Counted from the first letter of the stretch, positions 1 through 12,261 are shown. The stretch: DNA of 64,000 nucleotides from Prosapia bicincta (GCA_036971475.1 JBAIZL010000008.1:5752501-5816500); one strand, 5' to 3'. Program-made: numbers and translations. Notes: generated by a model not told the origin, from the sequence alone.

Positions 1-157
1 CAATCACTCAGATTAATCACTTTATTTGTAAAATTTAGAACATGACTACTATAGGCTTAAAACTCATTTATAAGAATATTTCGTGGAGAAATTTCATTAA
101 TTTGTCTTATCTTTACCAAGTTAGTTTGTGTATTTACCTGTGTATTTTTTGTCCCAG
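1..157 (+). other. 3' end of a 5'-UTR intron of the copper transporter gene
   Basis: AT-rich sequence that ends in a pyrimidine-rich stretch and AG at 156-157, directly before the start codon at 158. This reads as a splice acceptor, so an upstream non-coding exon probably lies outside the window. No other feature is visible here. Confidence 0.5.
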
Positions 158-346
158 ATGAATCACTCTCAACACAGCATGGGACATGGGGATGTCGGTC
201 ACGAACATATTTCACATGACCACATGGACCATGAGCACATGAACCATGATCACATGGGACATAATGTGGATATGGCGGCAGCTACATCACCTTCAACATT
301 TCATCAACATGGCTTGGGAATGTCATCAATGCAGCATATGATGTCG
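158..346 (+). CDS. Ctr1: Copper transporter Ctr1, coding exon 1 (His/Met-rich extracellular N-terminus)
   Basis: The exon is 63 codons, starts at the ATG at 158 directly after an AG acceptor, and ends in phase 0 before GTATGT (donor at 347). The product opens MNHSQHSMGHGD and is packed with His and Met, including repeated DHM, EHM and GHN clusters. Such methionine and histidine clusters are the copper-capturing ectodomain of CTR-family transporters, which lies outside the cell and passes Cu(I) to the trimeric pore. The exon joins in frame to 5438, 11875 and 31583 to give a 207-residue protein. The ATG is the only one consistent with the family, since Ctr proteins begin a few residues before the metal clusters. 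The frame also runs on past the donor, but that extension is hydrophobic and intronic. It could be either insect paralogue (Ctr1A or Ctr1B); the sequence alone does not decide. Confidence 0.9.
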
Positions 347-2372
347 GTATGTATTCTGCCATTAATTTACAAGTTATTTACTATTAAATTCAATAAAATT
401 GTAATTTTGAATTTAGATTTTTTTTAAAAATACAGTAAAGCATCAAAAATCAGGAGTTTTTTGCAAATCCGGGTTGTGATTTCAGCATCCACGGCACTCT
501 GCGGGAAGAGTATGACTACTCTACATATCTAAACTAAGAGTTATGTTTAGAATGGGAAGAAGATAAATCAATTCCGAAAAAACTAAATTTAAAATGCAAT
601 ATACAGTATATTTATTCATGATTTAAATTTCTTAGATGTGTATGTTTTTCATGCTAACCAATAAGGCTTATTGTAACTAATAAGCAAAATTATAGAATTT
701 ATTATTAAACTTAATCTTCGGCTAATTCGTCAGATGAATGCAATTATAATTATTATTAATCTGTAATGGCATATTTTCAAAGTGTAACGTTGCCACTCGT
801 CTGTTTCTTTCAATTTTATTTCTAATATCGAAATATCTATTTGTTTATAAGAATATCACTAAATTCTATGTATGTTTTAAGCCTTCTGACGTCTATTTTA
901 TAATAATTTTTGGTTAAATTCAAATTTACATGATATTCTAAGCCTTAAAATATATTATAGTTAATGAAATATCAATAATACACAGTAGTTTGAAATCCAG
1001 ATAAATCAGTAGTCCGGATGGGTTCCCAGGTGCCAACTGATCCACATTTTCGATCCTCTACTATAATGTTATAATAATAGAATATATTATAATTAATTAA
1101 AACCAAACAATTTACAAATAGTCGATAATTCTCTGTTGTACAATAATACAGGTTAAAATAGATTTGAACCAGTGGTTGTATGTAACTACCTACTTCAGTT
1201 AAAAATTTAATGTAATTTTTAAAAATTGTCCAAGTTAGATTTTCACGTTTAAATATATAATAGTCAATTTAGGATCTTGATTGTTAGGTTGCATCAGTAA
1301 TTATTTTCTCAAACACCAATTAAATTAAACCTTGTTATTTCTGATTTATTTTAAATTTTTGTATTGCTTTCATAAAAAATCCTCACATGAGAGTTGAACA
1401 GGTGGAGTTACTAAAAAATGTCAAAAACGAATTTAGTAAACACTGCAATATATACAGAGGTCCCTTATCAGAGTTCGGCTTAGAACAATTGCACTCAGGA
1501 AGTTAATTTTAATTTATCACAAGTAATAGAAAAAAGGCAACTGAAAATCAACAATGTAAATATAGGCTAACTATCAGAAAGATAAAATACTAAAACTGTA
1601 CTATAGTTTATACGGTTTATATTTCTAACATGTTTAAACAAACAATTCCTACAAGGACATAACTTATGTACAAGGTACACAACTTCTCATAAACACAATT
1701 GTTTAATCAAAATGTTTTCGGCTAAAGGGGGAACATGGTTGCTGAATACATGTTCTGATTAAAGATTTGTACTGTGAAAATGTGTACCAGTGGGTGTAAG
1801 ATTATTTTGTTTAATCTCTCAAGCTAAGCTCTGACTCATAATATACAAGATTCTAGTTTTAATCAAGAAAGACCCTATTATTCACATTTTATTTTTGCAA
1901 TTGCAAAATTTATACTAATATTATTAAAGATGCTATTCATTATGATGTTTTCTTGATCACAATTCAAAGTTCGTTATATATAAACTAAACTAAAAAAAAA
2001 TATATAAGATATATACTATGATGAGAAGGTTAAAGAGGGAGTTCAGATATTGAATAAAATATATATTATAGTGTCTTAAAGCAGTTAAAAGTGTTACATA
2101 GATATAATTAAATTAAACACTCGGTAAACAAGAATCCTTCATAAACACGTTTTCCAAGGCATTTTGTTGACATTTTTGGTATTATCAAGAGTGATCTATC
2201 ATATTTAACTACAGAATGAGAATTGATATTTCTAGAAAAAATGTCGACTGGGAATTTTTAAAATATTTTTTATGTTTGAAGAAAATAAGAGCAATAACAA
2301 TTTATTATATAAAACGATTGTTAAGGAAATTATTGATAAATAATGCTACTTTTGAGCATCAATTTTCACTTT

Positions 2373-2498
2373 AGTGAGTGAATACTTTTGAATTTACTCG
2401 CTGTTGGAAACAATCATTTCATTGACGAAGCTGACCCGCTACGTCGAAATGATTGTTTCAAAAGGCCCTAGCAAGTAAGTTCAAAGTATTCACTGAGT
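2373..2498. repeat. Foldback (hairpin) element, about 55-nt arms
   Basis: Left arm 2373-2426 (starts TAGTGAGTGAATACTTTTGA) is the imperfect reverse complement of 2442-2498, with a short GC-richer centre near 2432. It resembles the larger hairpin at 4536-4720 in layout: both have a GTGAATAC outer stem, an inner stem containing a GTTTCA run, and a unique apex. No protein is encoded. Confidence 0.7.
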
Positions 2499-3273
2499 TA
2501 CGCAATAATTACTAATAATTTAATTAGTGAATTCAAGATGATTAAAGAAGAAACTTTGCTGAGGAAATGTTTTGATATATCGTTTTATTCTTATCGCATA
2601 ATAACATTTATTTAAGTCTGTAGTTACTTTTGTTCAAAATAAAAGCAATGCATTTATGAGAAACTTTTAGTCTTAAGCTGCATAACCTAATGCATATCTT
2701 CTTGTACCAAATACAGTTAAAGCTTCTTAAGCTGTTACCTGTAAGAATTCAAAAAAGTGAAAAAAAATTTAAAAAAAAACATTGACCAAAGAGTATGGCT
2801 AAGATAATCCACACATTTTGTATTATTGGAAAATATTGGTACTCTTTTTATTGCATAATACATTTTTAGTTTAGCAAATGAACAATATTTTTATAAATAA
2901 ATTTTAAACAAATGCTTTTCTAAGTTTATGGACAAAAATAAAATTTTGGAAACTTTTAAAGTATATAAAAGTAGAAAATAATGCAAGAAGCACACGTAAT
3001 CATTTCCATTGGGCATAATTCTAAGCTTTGAAAGCTCAGTGGTATCAATTCCACCACCAGCAGGGATTATTGAATTATAATTTTGTATAAATTTAAGAGG
3101 ATTATATGAACACTGTAAATATTTAATAACGATTACCTACCTTGCCATTGACTCATTACATCTGCTTGTATTTTCAGGATTTACTGTTGTTATCTAGATC
3201 TCTATGATTTACATCTGGAAATGACTGTAAATTATTTCTATTTTTTTCAAATCCTTCTATTAATTTACACTCC

Positions 3274-3337
<64 letters not shown>

Positions 3338-3524
3338 TATATATTAAAATAACATAGGTTATTCAAATACAAGAATATTATTTATTTACATTCAAAGCTT
3401 TGCATTATTGTATTTTTCATTCCTGATGATGTTGGTACTGTTTACCAACAAAAAGCTTTGAATATAAATAAATAATATTCTTGAATTTGAATAAGCTATG
3501 TTGTTTTAAATTATTAAACAAGAA

Positions 3525-3589
<65 letters not shown>

Positions 3590-3592
<3 letters not shown>

Positions 3593-3756
3593 TTTTTTGG
3601 GCTAGGAGACTGACAGACTTACCTTGGTAAGAGTCCACTCTGTAGTCTTGAAATAGAAACACATAAAAGCACTTAAACAATGATATATTTCAAGACTACA
3701 GAGTGGACTCTTACCAAGGTAAGCCTGTCAGTCTCCTAGTCCAAAAAAACCAACCA
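3590..3756. repeat. Palindromic copy of the GGACTAGGAGACTGACAG terminus family
   Basis: The sequence at about 3590-3650 is repeated in reverse complement at about 3690-3755, giving a hairpin flanked by TA tracts on both sides. Other copies occur at 45640-45761 (also palindromic), 45800-45960 (diverged), 59929-60120 and 62966-63140. The last two copies continue into a PLE-like terminus with a CCACTGTGTGG stem followed by TTGAAA when read on the minus strand. Confidence 0.75.
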
Positions 3757-3765
3757 AAACTAACC

Positions 3766-3838
<73 letters not shown>

Positions 3839-4044
3839 TGATATTTTTTATTGTCCGTTATTCTTTCATTGCACTGACTTTATGAAGTAAATATATTATT
3901 ATTGTAAATAACTTTATCCACCACCTTGTGCGATGAGGCACCTTTTGGTCACTTGACCATTGTCAAATCACTGAATAATTTTTTCCTTAGGAAGTTATTG
4001 CTCTTAGTGGTGGATAAAATTATTTACAATAGTAATATATTAAC

Positions 4045-4098
<54 letters not shown>

Positions 4099-4099
4099 T

Positions 4100-4255
4100 G
4101 CAACTATTCTTTGAGCTTAGTTTGGGAGGTTATGTTAAAACATATAAAAGGTGTACACAAAACTTACAAATTAATCATTTATTGACTCATACCCGTTTCA
4201 ATGACAAAGTCATAATCATCAGTTAGTGTTGCTACTACAAACTGTAACTTACAAC
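4100..4255 (-). repeat. PLE-type terminal sequence with hammerhead-like core
   Basis: On the minus strand this reads CTGATGA, a stem-loop ATGAC-TTT-GTCAT, then GAAAC. The + strand flank GAGCTTAGTTTGGGAGGTTA is shared with the copies at 4937-5215. I could not fit a complete stem III and cleavage site here, so only the core resembles a hammerhead. Confidence 0.5.
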
Positions 4256-4260
4256 TGCAA

Positions 4261-4300
<40 letters not shown>

Positions 4301-4535
4301 TTATTTATTTATTATATCTTCATAAGTTTTTTGAAACTTATAGTGTGACTTTTGATGTTAATACAGTTTTCTCAAATTCATTATATTAAATTTAATGAAT
4401 TAATTTTAGTTTTATATTGCAGAAATCTTTTCTCATGAAAGCAACAAGGTATACAACATAGTTATTTTATCCCATTTGGCTTAAAATAAGTGATAACACA
4501 TCTGTCTGGATGTAATCTTGAATCCACTGATTAAA

Positions 4536-4720
4536 GTATATTTAAAACGTTCTTAACTAGGTGAATACGTAATTGCTTATTTGCTGTGTGTTTCAAAAAA
4601 CTTTTGTTCCTTTTACAAGCCTGCAGAGGGTTAGCTTCGTAAAAGGAACGAATGTTTTGAAATGCTTCAACAAGTAAGCAATTACGTATTTACTTAGTTG
4701 AGTACTCTTTAAATATAGAC
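4536..4720. repeat. Foldback element, about 70-90-nt arms
   Basis: Arms at about 4536-4624 and 4636-4720 are imperfect reverse complements (AATACGTAATTGCTTA at 4563-4578 and its complement near 4675-4691). It sits inside the dispersed repeat, whose second copy at 26.8-27.1 kb lacks it, so it is an insertion. Confidence 0.75.
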
Positions 4721-4936
4721 ATATAACTTAATAAAACAGCTGATTTTATGTTATAGGTTATGTGGACAGCTGTTTCAGGTTATGTGAGCTTAGCTGTGTT
4801 ACTTTATTTATATTAATTGTAATTATTTAATAAAAAGTAAATACAATAATTTTTTTTGTTGACCTAAGTAGGAATTGACATGAAGTTTTTTTTTATATTA
4901 CTTGTTTTAGGTATGTAATAAAAAACGTGTACTCCT

Positions 4937-5176
4937 AAAACAATTAAAAGACATACACAAGACTCACAAATTAATCATTTATTGGCTCATACGAGTTTCA
5001 ATGACAAAGTCATCATCATCATCAGTGTGTGTTGCTACTACAAACACTCACTGAAGTAGTAACACCCAGTAGTAGCAACACTCACTAATGATGATGATGA
5101 CGACTTGGTCATTGAAATGTGTTTGAGTCAATAAATGAATAAATTGTGAGTCTTGTGTATGTCTTTTAGTTGTTTT
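4937..5176. repeat. Inverted pair of PLE-type termini
   Basis: The left arm 4937-5045 and right arm 5074-5176 are imperfect reverse complements, each containing the stem GATGAC/GTCATT followed by GAAA and a shared tail that includes GTGAGTCTTGTGTATGTC. The family matches 4100-4255. The head-to-head arrangement of terminal repeats is typical of Penelope-like elements; no reverse transcriptase remains. Confidence 0.6.
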
Positions 5177-5437
5177 AACATAGTCTCACAAACTAAGCTC
5201 AAAGAATAGTTGTAAGTGTACTCCTGCCAAAAATAAACTGTACTACTTGTTATTCACAACTTTATCTTCATAACATTTTTCACTATAATAATTTGTAACT
5301 TTTTTTAAGGAACTTGTATCAAATCTTTAATTAAAGACCTTTAACCCATATCTAGGTTTTAAAAACAGCTTTTATGATTTTTATATAAATTTCTTTTGAG
5401 CCAAGTACAGTTATAAACATAGATTATATTTGTGTAG

Positions 5438-5571
5438 ATGTACTTTCACTTTGGATATGAAGAAACTGTACTTTTTCAATTCTGGAAAGTTTCGGGCATC
5501 GGAGGGCTGTTAGGCTCTATGTTTGGAATATTCATCATGGCTGCATTGTATGAGGGACTCAAATATTACAG
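5438..5571 (+). CDS. Ctr1: Copper transporter Ctr1, coding exon 2 (first membrane segment)
   Basis: 44 codons plus two bases, acceptor TGTGTAG at 5431-5437 and donor AG/GTAAAG at 5572. The product starts MYFHFGYEETVLFQFWKVSG and runs through a hydrophobic stretch rich in Gly and Met to LYEGLKYYR. That is the conserved pre-TM1 and TM1 region of CTR proteins: the MYFHFGYxxTVLFxxW block, a hydrophobic helix with small residues, then the basic cytoplasmic start EGLKYYR. The codon split at its end (AG + G) restores Arg with exon 3. No stop or frameshift is seen. Confidence 0.93.
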
Positions 5572-6257
5572 GTAAAGTACACAAATTTGTGTATAAAATG
5601 TAATCTGTCTTACAACTGAGAAAAGAACAACTATCAATGATAAGTGAGTGTAATTTTCTGTAATGTGATATGTTCCCTAATAAATGACAGCATTATGCAT
5701 CACTAGACTGAGAGCAAACATTATTTTAAAGATATTGCCCTCCTAAGATCATACACTGTTAAAACTCAGTATACATCTTTATTTCTTTTATAAAAACCTG
5801 TTACTAGAATAGTGTGAGGAATTTTTCTACTATAGTTTCATTGTTTCTTCATTAGAATGTGCAGTTATCTTCATTTTCATTAAATGACGGTTGGTCAAGT
5901 GATGCATAACGTCTTCCAATTATTCTAAAAATACTGTAAATACTGAAGTCATATATAATTTTATTTGAAAATATTTTCAAAATTATTGGATGTATAAACA
6001 GTTTTTTTATTCTTACACACAGGAGTATGATAAGTTAGACACAAAACAATGTTTCTTGTTTCTTTAAACCTATAAGTTTCTCTAACAAAAATATTACACA
6101 TGAAGAATGATAACAGATAAATATGGAGATCCTGTGGGAGTAGAAGCACAACTGGGACACAACTAAAATCACTTTAAAGCTAGAAATAAACAACTTATCC
6201 TAATATTCAAGTTCTATCTAATAAAGAATCACATAAAATGACTTGAGTAGTGCTTAT

Positions 6258-6330
6258 TTTTTTGATTATTGAGGACGACTTTTTCGGAAGATGTGTCCTT
6301 TTGTCAACTCAACCCTAACTTACTTCTTGG
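6258..6330 (+). repeat. Half copy of the 56.3 kb hairpin family
   Basis: The block TTGAGGACGACTTTTTCGGA, followed by AGATGTGTCC and TTTTGTCAACTCA, matches one arm of the hairpin at 56254-56451 with a few changes. The opposite arm is absent here. Confidence 0.55.
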
Positions 6331-7678
6331 TTGTTTCAGGTTAGGGAGGAGGTGGGATGATAGGGTAAATATATAGAGTATTTTAAATGAGTATTGGGGG
6401 TTATAATGTAGAAAAGTGTATCCGTGTTTGAAATGTGTGAAATGATTGTATATTTCATACTGTTTGGCTGTGTATCTTTTGTTTTGTTTATGAAGAATCT
6501 GAAGGTTTGATGTTATGTTTGTGGATACAAGATGTTCAGCGAAGTTTCATTGGGTGTTTTTGTTTGTGAGTGCTTCTATGTGTTCTTGTTAGTGTGTATA
6601 AAATAGACGGTCTTGTAACTCAAGTGAAGATGGAATTACATAATATAAATAAAAATAAATGTCACTATCCTAACCAAATGGAGATAGAAATGGCATATTT
6701 GAAGAATGTGTTATAAAATTTGTTTGAACATGAATATACTTCAGAGAAATAATAATTATTTACAGATAAAGGAAAGGAAAACAAATTAATTAATTACTAA
6801 AGTTTTTAAAGTCAATTTAATCCCAAAATAAATGAATTACAGAATGCCTAGTAATAGCCTAAATCATATGAACAAGTACTTAAAACTGAAACTTATTAAA
6901 AATCTGGATTTCATATAATGTCTTGTAAATAAATAGAATTAAAAATATGCCACCAAAACAGGTTGTTTTTGCAAAGAATATATAAAGAACATATTTTTCT
7001 ATAAATCACATATTAATAAATAGACATTTTTAAAATTTATGGATAGTGACCATAATTATTTTATTATTAAAAAGGCTATAGCAGTATTACACAAAATTAA
7101 AAAGTTAACTCTCTCTATGAGTTAACAATATTAAAAATATGAAAATAATTGTAGACACAAAGATAAAACTCTACCATTACAAACAAAACTAAATTTTTTT
7201 TTTAGATAGTTTGTCATACAATTCAACATAATGAATAACAAATATAAAAACCTAAGAAAATTGATGTAAAATAACTGTAAGAGTTAATTTGAGTGGTTGA
7301 GAGTGTTATTAAGTATATTGAACTTTAAATCTAGAACAATAGTCCTGAAGTTCACACAACTTCAGTAGTAAAAAATCAGTTGTTGAAAAGAAAAACAAAT
7401 GGGAACTGAAACTGAGAACCAGGTAAAACGAATGCTTCATTTATCACACCCAGTAAATAAAATCAATGTTACCATTATAGTTAAAAGGAATATTGCATTC
7501 TGGATCAAAACTGAAAAAAGATCAGGTATTATTACTAACCATTTCTCCAGATAGAACTGATTTTCTGATTGAACTTTGGTTCAAGAATTCAATTTCTCTG
7601 TTGCAAATTATTGTAAATCTGCATTGCAAGTTAATATATATTCTATCTTCATTCCAAGGTAATATATTATATCTTTAG

Positions 7679-10362
7679 TGCAAGTTAATATTAATTTGCA
7701 TTGCAAGTTAATATAAATCTGCATTGAGAGTTGATATAAATTTGCATTGCAAGTTCATATAAATCTGCATTGAGAGTTGATATAAATCTGCATTGAGAGT
7801 TGATATAAATCTGCATTGAGAGTTGATATAAATTTGCATTGCAAGTTAATATAAATCTGCATTGAGAGTTAATATAAATCTGCATTGAGAGTTGGTATAA
7901 ATCTGCATTGAGAGTTGATATAAATTTGCATTGCAAGTTAATATAAATCTGCATTGAGAGTTAATATAAATCTGCATTGAGAGTTGATATAAATCTGCAT
8001 TGAGAGTTGATATAAATTTGCATTGCAAGTTAATATAAATCTGCATTGAGAGTTGATATAAATTTGCATTGCAAGTTAATATAAATCTGCATTGAGAGTT
8101 GATATAAATCTGCATTGAGAGTTGATATAAATTTGCATTGCAAGTTAATATAAATCTGCATTGAGAGTTAATATAAATATGCATTGAGAGTTGATATAAA
8201 TCTGCATTGAGAGTTGATATAAATTTGCATTGCAAGTTAATATAAATCTGCATTGAGAGTTAATATAAATCTGCATTGAGAGTTGATATAAATTTGCATT
8301 GCAAGTTAATATAAATCTGCATTAAGAGTTAATATAAATCTGCATTGAGAGTTGATATAAATCTGCATTGAGAGTTGATATAAATTTGCATTGCAAGTTA
8401 ATATAAATCTGCATTGAGAGTTGATATAAATTTGCATTGCAAGTTAATATAAATCTGCATTGAGAGTTAATATAAATCTGCATTGAGAGTTGATATAAAT
8501 CTGCATTGCAAGTTAATATAAATCTGCATTGAGAGTTAATATAAATCTGCATTGAGAGTTAATATAAATCTGCATTGAGAGTTGATATAAACTTGCATTG
8601 CAAGTTAATATAAATCTGCATTGAGAGTTAATATAAATATGCATTGAGAGTTGATATAAATCTGCATTGAGAGTTGATATAAATTTGCATTGCAAGTTAA
8701 TATAAATCTGCATTGAGAGTTAATATAAATCTGCATTGAGAGTTGATATAAATCTGCATTGAGAGTTGATATAAATTTGCATTGCAAGTTAATATAAATC
8801 TGCATTGAGAGTTAATATAAATCTGCATTGAGAGTTGATATAAATCTGCATTGAGAGTTGATATAAATTTGCATTGCAAGTTAATATAAATCTGCATTGA
8901 GAGTTGATATAAATTTGCATTGCAAGTTAATATAAATCTGCATTGAGAGTTGATATAAATTTGCATTGAGAGTTGATATAAATCTGCATTAAGAGTTGAT
9001 ATAAATTTGCATTGCAAGTTAATATAAATCTGCATTGAGAGTTAATATAAATATGCATTGAGAGTTGATATAAATCTGCATTGAGAGTTGATATAAATTT
9101 GCATTGCAAGTTAATATAAATCTGCATTGAGAGTTAATATAAATCTGCATTGAGAGTTGATATAAATTTGCATTGCAAGTTAATATAAATCTGCATTAAG
9201 AGTTAATATAAATCTGCATTGAGAGTTGATATAAATCTGCATTGAGAGTTGATATAAATTTGCATTGCAAGTTAATATAAATCTGCATTGAGAGTTGATA
9301 TAAATTTGCAATGCAAGTTAATATAAATCTGCATTGAGAGTTAATATAAATCTGCATTGAGAGTTGATATAAATCTGCATTGCATGTTAATATAAATCTG
9401 CATTGAGAGTTAATATAAATCTGCATTGAGAGTTAATATAAATCTGCATTGAGAGTTGATATAAATTTGCATTGCAAGTTAATATAAATCTGCATTGAGA
9501 GTTAATATAAATATGCATTGAGAGTTGATATAAATCTGCATTGAGAGTTGATATAAATTTGCATTGCAAGTTAATATAAATCTGCATTGAGAGTTAATAT
9601 AAATCTGCATTGAGAGTTGATATAAATCTGCATTGAGAGTTGATATAAATTTGCATTGCAAGTTAATATAAATCTGCATTGAGAGTTAATATAAATCTGC
9701 ATTGAGAGTTGATATAAATCTGCATTGAGAGTTGATATAAATTTGCATTGCAAGTTAATATAAATCTGCATTGAGAGTTGATATAAATTTGCATTGCAAG
9801 TTAATATAAATCTGCATTGAGAGTTGATATAAATTTGCATTGAGAGTTGATATAAATCTGCATTGAGAGTTGATATAAATTTGCATTGCAAGTTAATATA
9901 AATCTGCATTGAGAGTTAATATAAATCTGCATTGAGAGTTGATATAAATCTGCATTGAGAGTTGATATAAATCTGCATTGAGAGTTGATATAAATTTGCA
10001 TTGCAAGTTAATATAAATCTGCATTGAGAGTTAATATAAATCTGCATTGAGAGTTGATATAAATTTGCATTGCAAGTTAATATAAATCTGCATTGAGAGT
10101 TAATATAAATCTGCATTGAGAGTTGATATAAATCTGCATTGAGAGTTGATATAAATTTGCATTGCAAGTTAATATAAATCTGCATTGAGAGTTGATATAA
10201 ATTTGCATTGCAAGTTAATATAAATCTGCATTGAGAGTTGATATAAATTTGCATTGCAAGTTAATATAAATCTGCATTGAGAGTTGATATAAATTTGCAT
10301 TGAGAGTTGATATAAATCTGCATTGAGAGTTGATATAAATTTGCATTGCAAGTTAATATAGC
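7679..10362. repeat. Tandem array of 23-bp units, about 117 copies
   Basis: Two main monomer types alternate: TGCATTGAGAGTTGATATAA (plus ATC or ATT) and TGCATTGCAAGTTAATATAA (plus ATC). Degenerate units extend left to about 7614. The array contains a higher-order duplication: a rare CATTAAGAGTT variant at 8320 recurs at 9194, and a whole series of landmarks is repeated exactly 874 bp (38 units) later. Because 23 is not a multiple of 3, minus-strand translation cycles through all frames and gives a 23-residue peptide repeat (QIYINSQCRFILTLNADLYQ and so on). I treat those frames as artefacts of the repeat, not genes. Confidence 0.95.
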
Positions 10363-11874
10363 AGCTGCTACATAAAAAGACAAGCGCAATATTCAAGCGT
10401 AAACCTGTGGAGAACCTAAACAAACCCTAAGGATATTTACCAAGCCTCTGTGATGAAAACTATGATCTGCGGAGCTATACATTGTTGGATAACTTTTGCT
10501 TGGAATTTAGATGATTGTTTGACCCAAAATATCAATGGATTAAGCTGGTAGTTGATGGGTTAAGGCTCATCTTGGATCTGGATAGAAGAATCAAGTCAGA
10601 AGTTTTTGTTATCCCTCAACATACTTTTTACTAGTTTTTTTTAAAGTGTTCATGTAGCATAAAGAAAACTTAGATCTTCAGTAAAATGCACATAATGTAA
10701 GATCTAAAGAATGACTTAAAACCTACATGACTTTTTCCGCTAATTGACAACTATTGAAATAGTCCATTTTAGGGTAACAAAAATAATTTTTTGAGTATCA
10801 TAAATTTCACTCATTCTTGGTGTTATAATATTTTTTCCTGTTGGCATTGTTCTGTTGCTCTCCATCAGTCAGAATTTTCTATGTTCTATTCGCCTTGCAT
10901 GAAAGTTTTCTTTATATATCTTTTTTAATCACGTCTTTGTTAGACATCATTAGTCCTTCATTTAACTGTTTCTGGGTATTTTAAATTTCCAAACATTACA
11001 GCAATTTGATTTTGAATTTGTTCATTTATTAAGCGTAATTTAAATATTGAATAATATTTATAATATTAATAATTAATACATATTAAAACAAATTAATTTT
11101 GTAAGTTTTAAACTATATTATTTTTCATTATTTTTGTAAAAGACAGGTTTAATTGCTTTTTCTATTACTCTTGGGTAATTCTTTACAAAAAATGTTGCAA
11201 ATTTTGAATCATAGTATTCATATTTGTATGGTCTGAAATGTTCTTTATGTTAAGTTTAAAATTTTCTGACTGATTGGTCTACAATATTAACATTTAACGT
11301 CTTAAAATCCACTCATCATGTTTGTTATTTCAGTTCATAATAGTACTGCATACTAAATGCACGAACTTGATGATGTTTTTTACAAAATTCAAATGGTGTT
11401 TTTTAAAAGAAGTTTAAAGCTTTATTTCTCTTTTTCAGTAATTTTTATGTTAAAAAAATAAATAAACAATTATTTTTTTTGTTTTTTATAAAATATGATA
11501 TATATTGAACTTTTTTAATAAAACTTTATACACCATTTTAAAGTACAAGTTTTGAGCTTTAAAAAATTGGACTTGTATAATTTCAATATAATGCTTTACA
11601 CTAAACTTATTTGTCTTTGAAACTTAGCCTAAAATTTCATAATTAGCTATTTTTTAAAATTTGTTTAATTAGTTTCTTTATTTTTCAACTAATATTTTAA
11701 ATCATTTTTACATTATAGAACTATGTTAATGTTATTTCAAGAGGAAGCTGTGAAATCTTAGGTATTTATTTTAGAAATTAAAGGAATAACAAATTTTTAA
11801 TTAGCAAATTCCTTGTGTAATTTTATGCAAACAAATTCTGCATTAAGGTTTGATTATAATGTTTGTTTTTTCAG

Positions 11875-11973
11875 GGAATATCTCTTTTGGAAGACATATC
11901 ATTCTCTGCAGTATCGCTCAGTACAAGTGCCTGGTGACAAACAAGTAGTAAACTCTGAAGATAAAATTGTTCA
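11875..11973 (+). CDS. Ctr1: Copper transporter Ctr1, coding exon 3 (cytosolic loop)
   Basis: Acceptor TTTTTTCAG at 11866-11874 and donor CA/GTAAGT at 11974. It begins with the G that completes Arg and encodes EYLFWKTYHSLQYRS, then a variable stretch with acidic and polar residues ending KIVQ. In CTR proteins this region is the cytoplasmic loop between TM1 and TM2, which is variable in sequence and length and is thought to take part in regulated endocytosis and copper hand-off. The last two bases CA join G of exon 4 to make Gln. Confidence 0.88.
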
Positions 11974-12170
11974 GTAAGTAATTATGTAATTACCAGCCAG
12001 AAGCTTATTCCTCACTTAGTTGGGATGTATGTGTTTCTACAAGTCCAATTAATTATAAAACTCATACACTTTTGTAGTACCGCTGTAATGACAAATGACA
12101 GTCCATAAAATAATGATTTACCTTCATAACAGCTTACCTGTTTTTATGATGAAACACTAATAACATATTA

Positions 12171-12208
12171 TTGTGTGCATGTGTATATGTGTGTGTGTGG
12201 GTGTGTGT

Positions 12209-12261
<53 letters not shown>

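Larger units (their letters stand above)
3276..4294. repeat. Cluster of five (AT)n microsatellites
   Basis: Pure or nearly pure TA tracts lie at about 3276-3333, 3528-3590, 3768-3834, 4050-4095 and 4262-4294. Each is separated by a short block that is either palindromic or a PLE-type terminus. This recurring AT-tract and terminus pairing is also seen at 45.5, 59.8 and 62.9 kb. Confidence 0.9.
3245..4860 (+). repeat. Dispersed repeat, copy 1, expanded by nested insertions
   Basis: The stretches near 3250-3276, 4320-4505 and 4722-4850 match 26765-27160 in order and orientation. Shared blocks include TTGATGTTAATACAG, GGCTTAAAATAAGTG and AAAACAGCTGATTTTATG. Copy 1 is interrupted by about 1 kb of AT tracts and PLE termini and by a hairpin at about 4510-4722 that copy 2 lacks. 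The family is not recognised. Confidence 0.65.
347..5437 (+). other. Copper transporter intron 1 (about 5.1 kb)
   Basis: Bounded by GTATGT at 347 and TGTGTAG at 5431-5437. The first 2 kb shows only AT-rich unique-looking sequence. From 2373 on it is a patchwork of foldback hairpins, (AT)n tracts and Penelope-type termini, annotated separately. I see no coding potential beyond frames created by (TA)n, which translate as IYIY. Confidence 0.8.
5572..11874 (+). other. Copper transporter intron 2 (about 6.3 kb)
   Basis: Bounded by GTAAAG and TTTTTTCAG. It is dominated by the 23-bp satellite-like array at 7679-10362. The parts 5572-6250, 6330-7610 and 10430-11860 are AT-rich and show nothing I can name. 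Confidence 0.8.

Noticed and set aside
3417..4114. Frames with long IYIYIY tracts (also 62861-63058)
   Set aside because: Translation of (TA)n; no domain outside the tract.
4100..5180. Complete hammerhead in the GAAAC copies at 4.1-5.1 kb
   Set aside because: Core and stem II fit, but I could not place a stem III with A-U closing pair and a cleavage site, so it is listed only as hammerhead-like.
7691..10423. Many minus-strand open frames of 66-135 codons with repeated peptides
   Set aside because: They arise from the 23-bp tandem array; every frame rotates through the same peptide and there are no splice or start contexts. Not genes.
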